Assembly (NCBI GenBank): GCA_036559195.1
Contig: DATBTN010000026.1
Coordinates: 1 to 45,556 of the forward strand
Direction: 5' to 3'
DNA from: Candidatus Baltobacteraceae bacterium
GTDB taxonomy: Bacteria; Vulcanimicrobiota; Vulcanimicrobiia; Vulcanimicrobiales; Vulcanimicrobiaceae
Length of the DNA: 45,556 nt
Positions 25,037-34,084 of this stretch are shown here, piece by piece. Within the stretch, counting starts at the first letter, position 1, and every line of letters starts with the position of its first letter. The notes beneath the pieces are model-generated. The model was not told where the DNA came from. It was given only the letters and a program-made list of their open reading frames with translations, and ran no database searches. The translations under genes and the position numbers were made by a program.

Positions 25037-26215
25037 ATGACGGCATTGATCGAAGTACCCGAGCGGCTCGTGGCCGAGGTCGTGGCGACCCGGCGAGACT
25101 TGCACCGCCATCCGGAACTCGGTTTTGAAGAGCAGCGGACGGCTGCGATCGTCGCCGACCGGCTACGTGCGCTCGGCTACGAGGTGCATGCGAACATCGC
25201 AACGACCGGTGTGGTCGGCGTGTTGCGCGGCGCGAAAGCGGGGCGCACGATCATGCTGCGCGCCGACATGGACGCGCTGCCGATCCTCGAGGAGAACCGG
25301 CACGCGTATCGTTCGACGATCGACGGCAAAATGCACGCCTGCGGGCACGACGGTCACGTTGCGATTCTGCTCGGCGCCGCCGCGCTGATCGCCGATCGTA
25401 AAGACGAACTCGCGGGGACCGTTTGTCTGGTCTTCCAGCCGGCCGAAGAAGGCCGCGGCGGTGCGAAAGTGATGATCGACGAAGGCGTGATCGAACGTTT
25501 CGGCATCGAGCGCGCGTACGGTTTGCACCTCAGCTCGAAGTACGCGACCGGCACGCTCGGCTTTCGTGAGGGGCCGTTCTATGCATCGAGCGATTCCATC
25601 GAGATCGAGGTCCTCGGGCGCGGCGGCCATGGTTCGGCACCGCACGATGCCATCGATCCGATTTACACGGCCGCGAATTTCATAACGTCGGTGCAGCAAG
25701 TCGTTTCGCGCCAGATCGATCCGCTCGAGCCCGCGGTCGTGACCATCGGTGCGATCCACGGCGGAACGATTCATAACGTCATTCCGCGGACGGTCAAGAT
25801 GCTCGGCACCGTCCGCGCCTTTGACGACGGCGTGCGCTCGGCCATGCCGGAGCGAATCGAGCGCGTGCTGCGATCGTGCTGCGACGGTACGGGAGCATCG
25901 TACGAATTCGAATACCTCTGGCGCTACCCGGTCACCGCAAACGACCCCGCGCAGACGCAGTACGCGCGCGCCCTGGCCGAGAACGCGTTTGGCAGCGAAC
26001 GCGTATTCACGGCGGACAAGCTCATGGGCGCCGAGGACTTCTCGTTCTTTGCCCAGCGCGTGCCGGCATGTTTTTACACCCTCGGCGCGCAGGGCGGACC
26101 CGCGACCGGCGTCGCACACCACTCGAGCACCTTCGACATCGACGAACGCGCGCTGCCGGTCGGCGTCGCGATGATGACCGCACTGGCGTTCGACGCCACC
26201 CGTAACGCGCCGTAG
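25037..26215 (+). CDS. M20-family amidohydrolase (hippurate/IAA-amino-acid hydrolase type)
   Basis: The 392-residue metallopeptidase-like enzyme hydrolyses N-acyl amino acids or related amides. Its metal-binding motifs are RADMDALPI, HACGHDGH (Cys/His ligands) and FQPAEEG (catalytic Glu), followed by the dimerisation lid RGGHGSAPHDAIDP, then GGTIHNVIPRTV and a C-terminal MGAEDFSFF and HHSSTFD. The start ATG 25037 has AAGGGG upstream. The substrate is not determined; an N-acyl or aryl-conjugated amino acid would fit this subfamily and could feed the aromatic genes, but that is speculative. Its stop overlaps the start of the glycosylase gene by one base. Confidence 0.92.
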   Translation: MTALIEVPERLVAEVVATRRDLHRHPELGFEEQRTAAIVADRLRALGYEVHANIATTGVVGVLRGAKAGRTIMLRADMDALPILEENRHAYRSTIDGKMHACGHDGHVAILLGAAALIADRKDELAGTVCLVFQPAEEGRGGAKVMIDEGVIERFGIERAYGLHLSSKYATGTLGFREGPFYASSDSIEIEVLGRGGHGSAPHDAIDPIYTAANFITSVQQVVSRQIDPLEPAVVTIGAIHGGTIHNVIPRTVKMLGTVRAFDDGVRSAMPERIERVLRSCCDGTGASYEFEYLWRYPVTANDPAQTQYARALAENAFGSERVFTADKLMGAEDFSFFAQRVPACFYTLGAQGGPATGVAHHSSTFDIDERALPVGVAMMTALAFDATRNAP

Positions 26216-26739
26216 TGAGCGTGCCGACGATCCCCGAAACCCTCGCACCCGCGCGCCTCGGCGATTATCTCGAAGTGATGACGCGAGCCGTCTTTCAAAC
26301 GGGTCTGAGTTGGCGCGCGATCGCCGCACACTGGGAAGCCTACCAACGGGAGTTTGCCGGATTCGACGTCTCCGCCGTTGCGGCGTTCGGCGAGGACGAC
26401 ATCGAACGGTTGATGCACGCCGACGGCGTCCTCCACAGTTCGCGCAAAATTCGCGCGACGATCGACAACGCGCGGACGATGCTCGAACTCGATCGGCTGC
26501 ACGCGGGTTTTGCGGCCTACCTGCGTTCGCTGCCGAACTACAGTACGGCGGTTGGAGAGATTCGTAAGCGGTTCAAGTTCATGGGGCCCATGAACGTCTG
26601 GTACTTCCTCTTCCGCCTGCGACATGCGGTACCGCGATTCGAGACGTGGGTTCAAACGATTCCCGGCGACCATCCCCGTATGAAAGAGATGGTCGAACTC
26701 GCGCGCGCGAACGGCGTCTCCCCGGAACTCTCACGGTGA
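26215..26739 (+). CDS. DNA-3-methyladenine glycosylase I-like protein
   Basis: The 174-residue protein has the Tag-family core: TGLSWRAIAAHWEAYQREFA, FDVSAVAAFGEDDIERLM, and LHSSRKIRATIDNARTML with the conserved K-I-x-A and N. The usual N-terminal zinc Cys/His residues (RCxW, YHDxEWG) and the C-terminal His/Cys ligands are absent, so it is a short, zinc-less member and its activity on 3-methyladenine is uncertain. It starts at GTG 26215, sharing a base with the M20 stop. Its 3' end overlaps the convergent TonB-receptor gene by 9 nt. Confidence 0.8.
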   Translation: MSVPTIPETLAPARLGDYLEVMTRAVFQTGLSWRAIAAHWEAYQREFAGFDVSAVAAFGEDDIERLMHADGVLHSSRKIRATIDNARTMLELDRLHAGFAAYLRSLPNYSTAVGEIRKRFKFMGPMNVWYFLFRLRHAVPRFETWVQTIPGDHPRMKEMVELARANGVSPELSR

Positions 26740-29700
26740 CGCTGACGGCGATCCCGGTGGGGTACGGCGCTGCGGCGACACGAAATAGAGCCCGAGCGCC
26801 TTGGCATAGTTGAGCGAGGGCGGAGCCGAACCGTCCCAGCCGATCTTCGCAAGGTTCTCTTTGGTGGCGGCGGCAACGCGCGCGCAATTGATGATTCCCG
26901 GAAGCGCGCTTACGTCGGCTGCATCCAACGAATACCACGTTCCCGATGGTGCGGAGTGGGCCGCGATCGTCCAATCGGGCGTTGCGGCGTTCGCGGCGAA
27001 GTGCCGCTGCAGTTCGCCGAGCAAGAGCGCGGAACGCTGCTTCATCGCCGCCGAGCACGTCGTAGCCGTGCGCAGGGCGAACGGCGTCGCCGGCGCGGCG
27101 GTTGGCAGCGCGTAGACGCGATAACTCTCGGCGCCCGCCTGCGGCGCCGCGCGAACGAAATAGAGACCGACCTCCGGCATGAAATTCACGGTTGGAACTG
27201 AGAACGGACCGCCGCCGGTGCTCGGGGTAACGTACAGGCCGCGCTGAGCGGCAACGTCCGCCTGCGCGACGTGAAACTGCGAACAGGCGAAAAGCCCGCG
27301 CAGCGCTCCGCGATCGCGCAGGGCGATTGCGAGTGCATAGGTCGTCTTCATACCGCGATACGTTACGGAGACTCCCGGTATTGCCGGGAGTGCAAACGTG
27401 TCGGGGTACCCGGCCGGCGTTTTGGCCGCTTCGATAGCAGCGACAGAGGCCTTTAACCCGTCGAGAATCGGCGTCGCTTGCGCGCGAGCCTGCGCGCTGC
27501 ATTGAGCTCCCCCGACTGCGAACGGATCGCTCGGCGGTGCGGTGGGAAGCGGTTTTGCGAGGTCGCGGAACCCGCCGCCGCGGCGGCCGCCGCCCGGCCC
27601 GCGATCGCCGACGGCGCTAACCGCCCGTGCGTTCGTTTGCGTGACGCCGCTGCCGAACTTCACGGTGTACGTCACCGCATATTGACGGGGCGCGTTCGGT
27701 CGCGCAACCGTTGGAATCGAGATCCCGTTCGCCGTCGTGTAGGGGACGGCGTCTTTACCGCCGGCGAAGATGCCGCCGTACGCGTTGAAGATATTGCTCG
27801 CCGCGAAGGTGAGCGATCCGTGCGTGAGATTGGCGCTCACGCCCGCATCGACGGTGGTATACGCCGGAAGATTTTGGCCGTTATTGCTGCCCGTATAGTT
27901 CGCGTCGGCCAAATACTCGAGCGCCGAGTGCGGGGCCTTATAGTCGAGCGTGATTCCGGCGCGATGCAGCGGAACGTTCGGCACTTGCGCGCCCGGAATC
28001 GTAATCGCGTACGGATTGGTGAAGCGCGGATCGCTCGAGAGCGCCTTCGCGACCTGAATGTTATAGAACGGTTCGACGACCAGATTTCCGAGCGTAAAGA
28101 AGCCGCTGATCTGCGCGCCCTCGTAGACGCGGCGTACGCCGCCGATAGGCGTCGAAAAATACACGTTTTGAGGTCCGAACGCGCGTTGCGGCGTCGCGCC
28201 GCAGCCTGCAGGCGAATTGAAGATGCCGCCCGCGGCTGCGAAATAGGTGGGCGGAAAAATTCCGTACCCGACGAGCGCGCTCCCATTGACCTCGGTCGGC
28301 AGCACGACGTCGTTTTGAACCTGGCGGTAGAGCGACGTGCTGATCAGGCCGGCGCGAGACTTATGCGAATAGCTCAGGCGCGTAGAGATCGACGAACTCG
28401 CGCCGGGCGGATCGCCGGGGGCGCGACCGTACGCAACGTCGCCGTTGCAATCGAAGGTGAGGCTCTGTGGATCGGTCAGCGCACCTTGCCTTCCCGCGTG
28501 CGCCGCGGTACCCCCGACGTTGTATGAAAGGCTGTAGGTATCGGCGGCGGTCGGCTGCCATTGGGTGCTAATTCCGGCCAGGAGCGAGCCGGCCGCGTTG
28601 CTGGCATGGCTCAGGCCGATCGATTCGTTGAAGCGCAATTTGGTGTTCGAACGAATCGAATCGCTGACGGTGATCGCGCCGTAGCTCGCACGTTGGTCCG
28701 CGCCGAGAAAGGGCCGCGCCTGCGGAACCAGCGGCGTGAAGTGCGTGGTCGTGTTGGTTGAATAGGCGTTGATCGAAATCGTGTGACGGTCCCGAGCCGG
28801 CAACGTTGCGTTCACGGAAAAGCCGCTCGAGCGCCGGTCGCTCGTCGTGCCCGTCGGGGCGGCGACGCCGTCCACAAAGCGGTTGAGCAAATCGTTCGTC
28901 GTCCGCGAAGCCGTACCGAAGAACGCGGCTTGGATCTGCGTCTCGCCCAGCAGCGCGTTATCCGTGAGAGAGTAGAGATCGTAGCGGCTGTCGTGAAAAT
29001 TGTTCGGTCCGCTGCCGCACGGCAGGAGCCCCGTGAACTGCGTGCACACCGACTCCGAGCCGTTACTCGACGAAAGAACCATTCCGGTCAGCGTCTGCGC
29101 GTCGTTGAGCTGGTAGCGCAGTTTGAGCAGGTTGCCGGTCGAATTTTGATCGCCTTGGTGGTCGTATGCGAGACCGCTCGCATCGCGATAGAACATCCCG
29201 TCGAGCAGACTTGGCGTGGCGCGGTAGGTGTGCATGGCGGCAACGCCGAGTTTGCCGAACGATCCGCTCTCGGCGGCGGAGTAGTTGTTTTTGCCGTTGC
29301 TTCCGGCGCTCAAAGTAAACGCGCTCTGCCACGTGATCGTCGGTTCGAGCGTCTGAAAGTTCACCCCGCCGGCCAGCCCGCCGGCTTGCGGTCCAAAGCG
29401 AACCGAGGATCCGCTGAAGAGATCCGAACCGATCGCCTTGAGATCGCCCGCGGTACCCGGCGCGTTGAGTGGGATTCCATCGAGCGATAGCGCCGTTTGG
29501 GTGGGATCTTGACCTTCGAGCGAGATGGTTTGCGTTGCGTCGGAATCGCCGCTCGAAGTGTCGACGGTCACGCCGGAGAGCTTGCCGAGCGCTTGGGCGA
29601 GCGTGTCGGAGAGCTTGCGCTGTGCGCTCGCGGCGTCGATCGTGCTCGTCGAAATCGTCGCACTCGAATGCGCCTCGACCGATCCGATAACCTTGAGCTG

Positions 29701-30039
29701 CGTCGAAAGAGCGAGTGCGACGTCGACGCCCACGACCCGCCCGTCGATCACTTCAAAATTGCTCGAGGTAACGACCTGGTAGCCGCGGGCGGCGACGCGC
29801 GCGCGGTAAATGCCGTTGGGAACGTTGGTGAAGCGTACTTTGCCGTTGTCCCCGGTAAATTCGCTCGCAACCACCGGTCCGTCGAGCAGCACGCGCGCCA
29901 ATACGACCGGCGCCTTGGTCGCGACGTCCGTAACGGCGATATCGATCTCGCCGGTATCCGATTGCGCGAGCGCGCCCAGCGGCGCGACGGCGGCAAAGAT
30001 CGCGGCGGTAAGAATCCCCGCCAGAAAACGTCGCAACAT
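26731..30039 (-). CDS. TonB-dependent outer-membrane receptor with C-terminal extension
   Basis: The 1102-residue protein has a signal peptide (cleavage expected after ALA, residue 25), a CarboxypepD_reg-like domain (about 27-110) and a TonB plug (about 125-240, with ALGKLSGVTVDT and ALSLDGIPLNAPG). A beta-barrel follows to about residue 799 (YAVTYTVKFG). Instead of ending there, it continues for about 300 residues: a Gly/Arg linker (GPGGGRRGGG) and two related halves with Cys pairs, each ending in GLYFV. The start ATG 30039 follows AAGG by five bases. It is the last gene after a two-component system on the same strand. The ligand is unknown; the large receptor suggests a polymer or glycan. 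Confidence 0.88.
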   Translation of the reverse strand: MLRRFLAGILTAAIFAAVAPLGALAQSDTGEIDIAVTDVATKAPVVLARVLLDGPVVASEFTGDNGKVRFTNVPNGIYRARVAARGYQVVTSSNFEVIDGRVVGVDVALALSTQLKVIGSVEAHSSATISTSTIDAASAQRKLSDTLAQALGKLSGVTVDTSSGDSDATQTISLEGQDPTQTALSLDGIPLNAPGTAGDLKAIGSDLFSGSSVRFGPQAGGLAGGVNFQTLEPTITWQSAFTLSAGSNGKNNYSAAESGSFGKLGVAAMHTYRATPSLLDGMFYRDASGLAYDHQGDQNSTGNLLKLRYQLNDAQTLTGMVLSSSNGSESVCTQFTGLLPCGSGPNNFHDSRYDLYSLTDNALLGETQIQAAFFGTASRTTNDLLNRFVDGVAAPTGTTSDRRSSGFSVNATLPARDRHTISINAYSTNTTTHFTPLVPQARPFLGADQRASYGAITVSDSIRSNTKLRFNESIGLSHASNAAGSLLAGISTQWQPTAADTYSLSYNVGGTAAHAGRQGALTDPQSLTFDCNGDVAYGRAPGDPPGASSSISTRLSYSHKSRAGLISTSLYRQVQNDVVLPTEVNGSALVGYGIFPPTYFAAAGGIFNSPAGCGATPQRAFGPQNVYFSTPIGGVRRVYEGAQISGFFTLGNLVVEPFYNIQVAKALSSDPRFTNPYAITIPGAQVPNVPLHRAGITLDYKAPHSALEYLADANYTGSNNGQNLPAYTTVDAGVSANLTHGSLTFAASNIFNAYGGIFAGGKDAVPYTTANGISIPTVARPNAPRQYAVTYTVKFGSGVTQTNARAVSAVGDRGPGGGRRGGGFRDLAKPLPTAPPSDPFAVGGAQCSAQARAQATPILDGLKASVAAIEAAKTPAGYPDTFALPAIPGVSVTYRGMKTTYALAIALRDRGALRGLFACSQFHVAQADVAAQRGLYVTPSTGGGPFSVPTVNFMPEVGLYFVRAAPQAGAESYRVYALPTAAPATPFALRTATTCSAAMKQRSALLLGELQRHFAANAATPDWTIAAHSAPSGTWYSLDAADVSALPGIINCARVAAATKENLAKIGWDGSAPPSLNYAKALGLYFVSPQRRTPPGSPSASP

Positions 30040-30107
30040 GTTGACCTTTTTTAGCACGACCGGGATGAGAACTCGCTGAGATCGCGATTAACGCCCGATT
30101 AGCCGTC

Positions 30108-31631
30108 CTACAAACGGATCGTTACCGTCGTACCCTGCCCCGGAGCGCTCGCTATGCCGATCGTGCCGCCGGCCCGATCGACCGCGCGCTTTGCAATCGC
30201 CAGCCCCAGTCCCGTTCCGGGGATCTCGCCGCGCGCGTCTCCCCGGTAGAAACGCTCGAACGCGTGCGTGCGTTCCGACTCGGTCATTCCGGGGCCCTCG
30301 TCGGAGACGCTCAAGACCGTATTGCCGTTGTCTCGAAACGCCCGTAGATGCACGGGCGCGCCCGGTGCGTATTTGAGCGCGTTCTCGACGAGATTCCAGA
30401 GCGCTTCGCTCATCTCGCTCTTGTCGGCGTAAAGTTGCGAAACGCCGTCGAGCGCGTAGTCGATCGCCCGCCCGTTATCCAATCGTTTGGCGGCGTTGAC
30501 TTGATCCTGCAAGAGTTCGGCCAACGCTAGCGGTTCCTTATTCGGCGGCGTCTCCGCATCGAGTCGGGCGAGACGCATCAGTCGATCGATGAGTCCGCGC
30601 ATGTGTTCTTTTTCGAGCGCCATCGTGCCGAGAATTTGCTTCGCGACCTTCGGCTCTTCGATCGCACCGCGGCGGAGCACGTCGATGTACCCCGCGATCA
30701 CCGTCAACGGCGTACGCAGTTCGTGACCTGCATCGGCAACGAACTGCCGCATTCGATGTTCGGTCTGCGCGCGCTGCCCCATCGCCGCCGCGACGCTCGC
30801 GGCCGCATCGTTATACGCTTCGGTCAAGACGGCGATCTCGTCTCCGCGCGCCGTAACGAAGCGCCGTTGCGTGTAGTCCCCGTCGGCGAGCGCCTGCAGA
30901 GACTGCGTGACTTCGGTGAGCGGCGCGAGCGCGTGACGCGAAAAATATCGTCCGATAAACCACGACAACAGCACGGCAACGATCGCGATCGTCACGATGA
31001 GTCGCCAGTACGGCAAGAGGTTGACGAAGATGAGCCACGTGCTCGGCGAGAAGGCGACGTAGCCGCCGTCTACGGCGGTGATCGAAAAACGTTCGGTTGG
31101 AATCGGGTCGGAACGCGATCGGCCCGCGGATGGAACGACGATGCGTCGCCCGGCAGCGTCGTGATAGATACTGCCGCCGACCGTGGCGGGGCCGTTTGGC
31201 AAGAGCGGGTCCTGGCCGGCTCGATTTTTCAAGACCGGAATGGGCTCGAGAATTTGACCGAGTTTTGAGAAGGCATCGGGCGCCGGCGGTAACTCGATCT
31301 TGTGGGCGATGACCAGGGCCAGCACCTTCGGATGCAGCGTCTTGTCGCCGGCCAGAAACGTGCCGTGCGAATCGTAGACCGCGATCTGCAGTCCGATACC
31401 GCTGAGGTCGTCTACCAGGCGGGGAGCGAGTTGACGAAACGTCAAACCGGCGGCCAGGTATTGCACCGTAAGATTGCGTGCTTCTTCGTGTTTCGAAAAG
31501 ACGATGTCGCGCGTGAAACCGGCCAGTTCGATTACCAGCGCGATGGAGGAGGCAATAATGACCAGCACGACCGTAATGCCGAGCAGCAACGCGTAGAGCG
31601 CTGCCAGTCGCGACGCGAGCGAGTGCCTCAC
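30108..31631 (-). CDS. Sensor histidine kinase
   Basis: The 507-residue kinase has TM1 about 11-38 and a periplasmic sensor about 40-200 that I do not recognise. It continues with TM2 about 205-228, HAMP about 229-282, HisKA with the phospho-acceptor H303 (DAGHELRTPLTVIAG), and HATPase_c with N (ALWNLVENALKYAP), G1 (DEGPGM) and G2 (GTGLGLAI) boxes. The start GTG 31631 overlaps the stop of the response regulator gene (GTGA). It forms a cognate pair with that regulator and precedes the TonB receptor gene by 68 nt, so control of the receptor is plausible though untested. Confidence 0.92.
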   Translation of the reverse strand: MRHSLASRLAALYALLLGITVVLVIIASSIALVIELAGFTRDIVFSKHEEARNLTVQYLAAGLTFRQLAPRLVDDLSGIGLQIAVYDSHGTFLAGDKTLHPKVLALVIAHKIELPPAPDAFSKLGQILEPIPVLKNRAGQDPLLPNGPATVGGSIYHDAAGRRIVVPSAGRSRSDPIPTERFSITAVDGGYVAFSPSTWLIFVNLLPYWRLIVTIAIVAVLLSWFIGRYFSRHALAPLTEVTQSLQALADGDYTQRRFVTARGDEIAVLTEAYNDAAASVAAAMGQRAQTEHRMRQFVADAGHELRTPLTVIAGYIDVLRRGAIEEPKVAKQILGTMALEKEHMRGLIDRLMRLARLDAETPPNKEPLALAELLQDQVNAAKRLDNGRAIDYALDGVSQLYADKSEMSEALWNLVENALKYAPGAPVHLRAFRDNGNTVLSVSDEGPGMTESERTHAFERFYRGDARGEIPGTGLGLAIAKRAVDRAGGTIGIASAPGQGTTVTIRL

Positions 31632-32323
31632 TGCGCTAAGCCGTACCCCACGCCGCGCACGGTTCGCACGAACGACGGCGAGTCCGGCCGATCGATCTTC
31701 GCGCGGAGATATGAGATGTACGTTTCGACGATATTCGGGCCGCCTTCGAAATCGTGGCCCCACACGATTTCGAGCAGGTGATCTTTGCTAAAGACGCGCC
31801 GGGGCTCGCGCATGAAAACCGCAAGCAGATCGAATTCGCGCTGCGTGAGATCCAACGGCGCACGTTCGTGCCACGCTTCACGCGTCTCGGGGTTGATGGA
31901 GACCTCACGCCAGCGCAGCACGTTCTCTTCGATCAGCTGAGGGCGCCGCAGATTCGCCTGCAGCCGCGCGATCAATTCTTCGAATACGAACGGTTTGACC
32001 AAATAGTCGTCGGCACCAGACCCGAGGCTCGAGACCTTATCGGCGGTTTCGCCCTTTGCCGTCAGCATGACGATGGGCGCCTGGGTGATCTCGCGAAGCA
32101 GCGGAAGCAGCGTTATACCGTCGATTTTCGGCATCATAATATCGAGCACGATGATCTCGGGCTCCCACTCCTTGACGAGTACGATCGCTCCCTGACCATC
32201 GGCGGCGGTCTTCACGATAAACCCCTCCCGATTGAGCCCGAGCTCGAGCATCTCTCGGATGAAGCGATCGTCGTCGATTACTGCTACGCGCGCTGGTTGC
32301 ATCTTAAACATTCTACGGTGCAT
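31628..32323 (-). CDS. OmpR-family response regulator
   Basis: The 231-residue protein has a receiver (acid pocket DDD at 17-19, phospho-acceptor D61 in IIVLDIMMPK, T88 in MLTAK, K110 in YLVKPF) and a C-terminal winged helix of the OmpR/PhoB type (LTQREFDLLAVFM, then VETYISYLRAKI and TVRGVGYGL). All phosphorylation residues are present. It partners the kinase whose gene overlaps its stop by 4 nt. The start is uncertain: ATG 32323, 32311 and 32302 are all possible and none has a well-placed SD sequence. Confidence 0.93.
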   Translation of the reverse strand: MHRRMFKMQPARVAVIDDDRFIREMLELGLNREGFIVKTAADGQGAIVLVKEWEPEIIVLDIMMPKIDGITLLPLLREITQAPIVMLTAKGETADKVSSLGSGADDYLVKPFVFEELIARLQANLRRPQLIEENVLRWREVSINPETREAWHERAPLDLTQREFDLLAVFMREPRRVFSKDHLLEIVWGHDFEGGPNIVETYISYLRAKIDRPDSPSFVRTVRGVGYGLAQ

Positions 32324-32378
32324 CCTCGCACGATACCCTTAGCCCCGACTGAATTACGAGTTGAAGATCGAAGCCTCC

Positions 32379-32831
32379 TCACGCGGCACGGGCCGCGCTC
32401 CAGAGAAAATGATGCTGATCGGCAATGAGTGCGGCCCGATCGATCGACTCGAGCGGATTGGCCACGAGTGTGATACCGGCCTCGCTCAGAGCCCCGGCGG
32501 TCGCATCGTCGGGAAGCCAATGGGCAAAGAGATAGACCTCGCGCGATCCGGTCGCGCGAGCGAGCGTCGCGAAGACTTCGGCGAGGCTGCAGGTGCCCAG
32601 CGCCAGCAGATGCGCGGTGATCCCGCTCTGGAACTGCCGAGCGTTCCAGCCTTGCGCAACCAGCAACAGCCGGCGCGGCCCAGCGGAAGCGGTCCCTTCA
32701 AAATCGATCGCCACGGCGCGGGCCGCCGCCGCCAGCGCGGCACCCACCTGGGCATGAAGCGCCGTAGGCGTAATCGTCGCCCCGTCGCCGGTGCTCAACA
32801 TAGCCCCCGACCCGATAATATACTGTTCCAT
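32379..32831 (-). CDS. Hypothetical protein
   Basis: The 150-residue product from ATG 32831 (MEQYIIGSGAMLSTGDGATI) has a central AVAIDFEGTASAGPRRLLLV and a GITAHLLALGTCSLAEVFAT helix; an alternating strand/helix pattern suggests an alpha/beta fold. I do not recognise a family and give no function. The start codon lies within one arm of an inverted repeat (32828-32873), which could fold the start region. It lies between the response regulator and HD-GYP genes, all on the same strand, with the HD-GYP terminator upstream. Confidence 0.6.
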   Translation of the reverse strand: MEQYIIGSGAMLSTGDGATITPTALHAQVGAALAAAARAVAIDFEGTASAGPRRLLLVAQGWNARQFQSGITAHLLALGTCSLAEVFATLARATGSREVYLFAHWLPDDATAGALSEAGITLVANPLESIDRAALIADQHHFLWSAARAA

Positions 32832-32873
32832 GCCACCACTCTGCCTTACTAAAGTGCCAGCTGGGTGGCATGG
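32828..32873 (-). promoter_or_regulatory. Inverted repeat enclosing a start codon
   Basis: CCATGCCACC (32828-32837) and GGTGGCATGG (32864-32873) are perfectly complementary with a 26-base loop. On the minus strand the ATG of the hypothetical gene (32831) falls inside the second arm. A folded mRNA would therefore hide the start. The function is unproven; a protein-binding operator is an equal alternative. Confidence 0.5.
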
Positions 32874-32891
32874 AAAGCAAGCAAATATGTT

Positions 32892-32916
32892 AAAAAGGCG
32901 CGTCTTGCGACGCGCC
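32892..32916 (-). terminator. Rho-independent terminator of the HD-GYP gene
   Basis: Read on the minus strand: GGCGCGTC, loop GCAA, GACGCGCC, then TTTTT. The 8-bp stem is perfect (32897-32904 with 32909-32916) and extends to 10 bp with AA/TT. It lies 40 bases downstream of the stop of the gene at 32957-33955. Confidence 0.88.
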
Positions 32917-32956
32917 TTGCCCACAACCCGAGTATGTGGACTTATCCTACGCGAAT

Positions 32957-33955
32957 TTACGCGGAGGAAACCCGGTCCGCCAAGCGCCGTGGCTTGCGAA
33001 CGGTCGTGAATAAGCCGAGCATCACATCGACGATCTCCGGATCCCATTGTGAGCCCGCTCCGGCCCGTAGCGTCTCGAGCGCCAATCTCGGCGACATTGC
33101 TTTGCGATATGGGCGGTCGCTAATCATCGCATGAAAGGCGTCGGCAACGGCAACGATGCGCGCCTCGAACGGAATCGCCTTGGCCGCGAGGCGGTCTGGA
33201 TATCCGGCGCCGTCCCAGCGCTCGTGATGAGCGCGAACGACCATCGAACATTTGCGCAGCGACGGGATACGGTCGAGCACGCGCTGGCCCGCGGCGGCGT
33301 GCTCGCGCATCACATCCCATTCGGGCTCGCTCAGCGTGGTTCGCTTAAAGAGAATCTCGTCGGGCGTGGAAATCTTGCCGATATCGTGCAACACGCCGCA
33401 GAGCTCGATAAAGGCGGTCGCATCCTCCGGCAACCCCATCGAGGTCGCGAGCCGGCGGGCCCATTCGCCCGTCGCCTTGGAGTGGCAACACGTTGCCGAA
33501 TCGCGTTCGCCGAGAACGGCCAGCAGCGCTTCGGTGCTCTCGGCGTAGGTTTTCGGCGCGACGACCGGTGACCCGTCGAGGGTCGCCAGGGCGTTGTCGA
33601 TCTCCGATTTGAGCACTTCCAGAAAAGCCAGTAGACGGCCGTGATCGATTCGGAAGCCATTGGCACCGTTCGCGATTGCTTGGGCGGCGGCGGAAACGAG
33701 TTCGGTCGTACGGCCCCGGCCGAGCCGCTCTCCCTCGCGCTCGGCCCAGCTCACCAGACCGACGGCCTTCGAAAGCTGAATCGAGAGGCATAGCCGGTCG
33801 AGTAATACCTCGATCGACCCCTCTAAGGCGGTATCACCGACGAGTGAAGGATCGTGGAGATGCTCGACAGCGGCCTTCGTCAAACGCCCCAGATCGGTCG
33901 AAAGGGCGGACGCAGCGCCGGGAAGGGTACGGACGTCCATGTTCCGTTCTTGCAT
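32957..33955 (-). CDS. HD-GYP domain phosphodiesterase-like protein
   Basis: The 332-residue protein has a helical N-terminal region (about 1-130) that I do not recognise, and a C-terminal HD-GYP domain. The domain shows LHDIGKISTPDEIL (HD), MREHAAAGQRVL and HHERWDGAGYPDRL, with the GYP and the two metal-site His pairs intact. Such domains hydrolyse cyclic di-GMP. The sequence gives no receiver or PAS domain, so the N-terminal region is probably the sensing part. The start ATG is not fixed by an SD sequence (33955 or 33940). A terminator follows at 32892-32916. Confidence 0.9.
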   Translation of the reverse strand: MQERNMDVRTLPGAASALSTDLGRLTKAAVEHLHDPSLVGDTALEGSIEVLLDRLCLSIQLSKAVGLVSWAEREGERLGRGRTTELVSAAAQAIANGANGFRIDHGRLLAFLEVLKSEIDNALATLDGSPVVAPKTYAESTEALLAVLGERDSATCCHSKATGEWARRLATSMGLPEDATAFIELCGVLHDIGKISTPDEILFKRTTLSEPEWDVMREHAAAGQRVLDRIPSLRKCSMVVRAHHERWDGAGYPDRLAAKAIPFEARIVAVADAFHAMISDRPYRKAMSPRLALETLRAGAGSQWDPEIVDVMLGLFTTVRKPRRLADRVSSA

Positions 33956-33996
33956 GAGAGGGTTTCTACTGTTGAAGTTTTTGATAGTCGCGGGCG

Positions 33997-34062
33997 CTAG
34001 CCCATGTTTCCGCCGACGGTACCTGCGGCGATGACGATGGCGGCGAGAATCAGGAAAGTCAT
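33997..34062 (-). CDS. Candidate 21-residue hydrophobic small protein
   Basis: ATG 34062 opens a 21-codon frame, MTFLILAAIVIAAGTVGGNM plus one residue, with a Gly/Ala/Ile/Val-rich hydrophobic helix that could span a membrane. GGAG lies seven bases before the ATG, a good distance. The SD sequence itself is part of an inverted repeat (34068-34073 with 34109-34114). It lies in the gap between the LuxR-type ATPase and HD-GYP genes on the same strand. There is no homology evidence, so this could still be chance. Confidence 0.4.
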   Translation of the reverse strand: MTFLILAAIVIAAGTVGGNMG

Positions 34063-34084
34063 ATGTAGGCTCCAGAAAAGCAGC

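Noticed and set aside
32840-32860. Sigma54-type promoter (TGGCAC on the minus strand upstream of the hypothetical gene)
   Set aside because: The downstream half (TTGC-type) is missing at the required distance; only one half-site matches.
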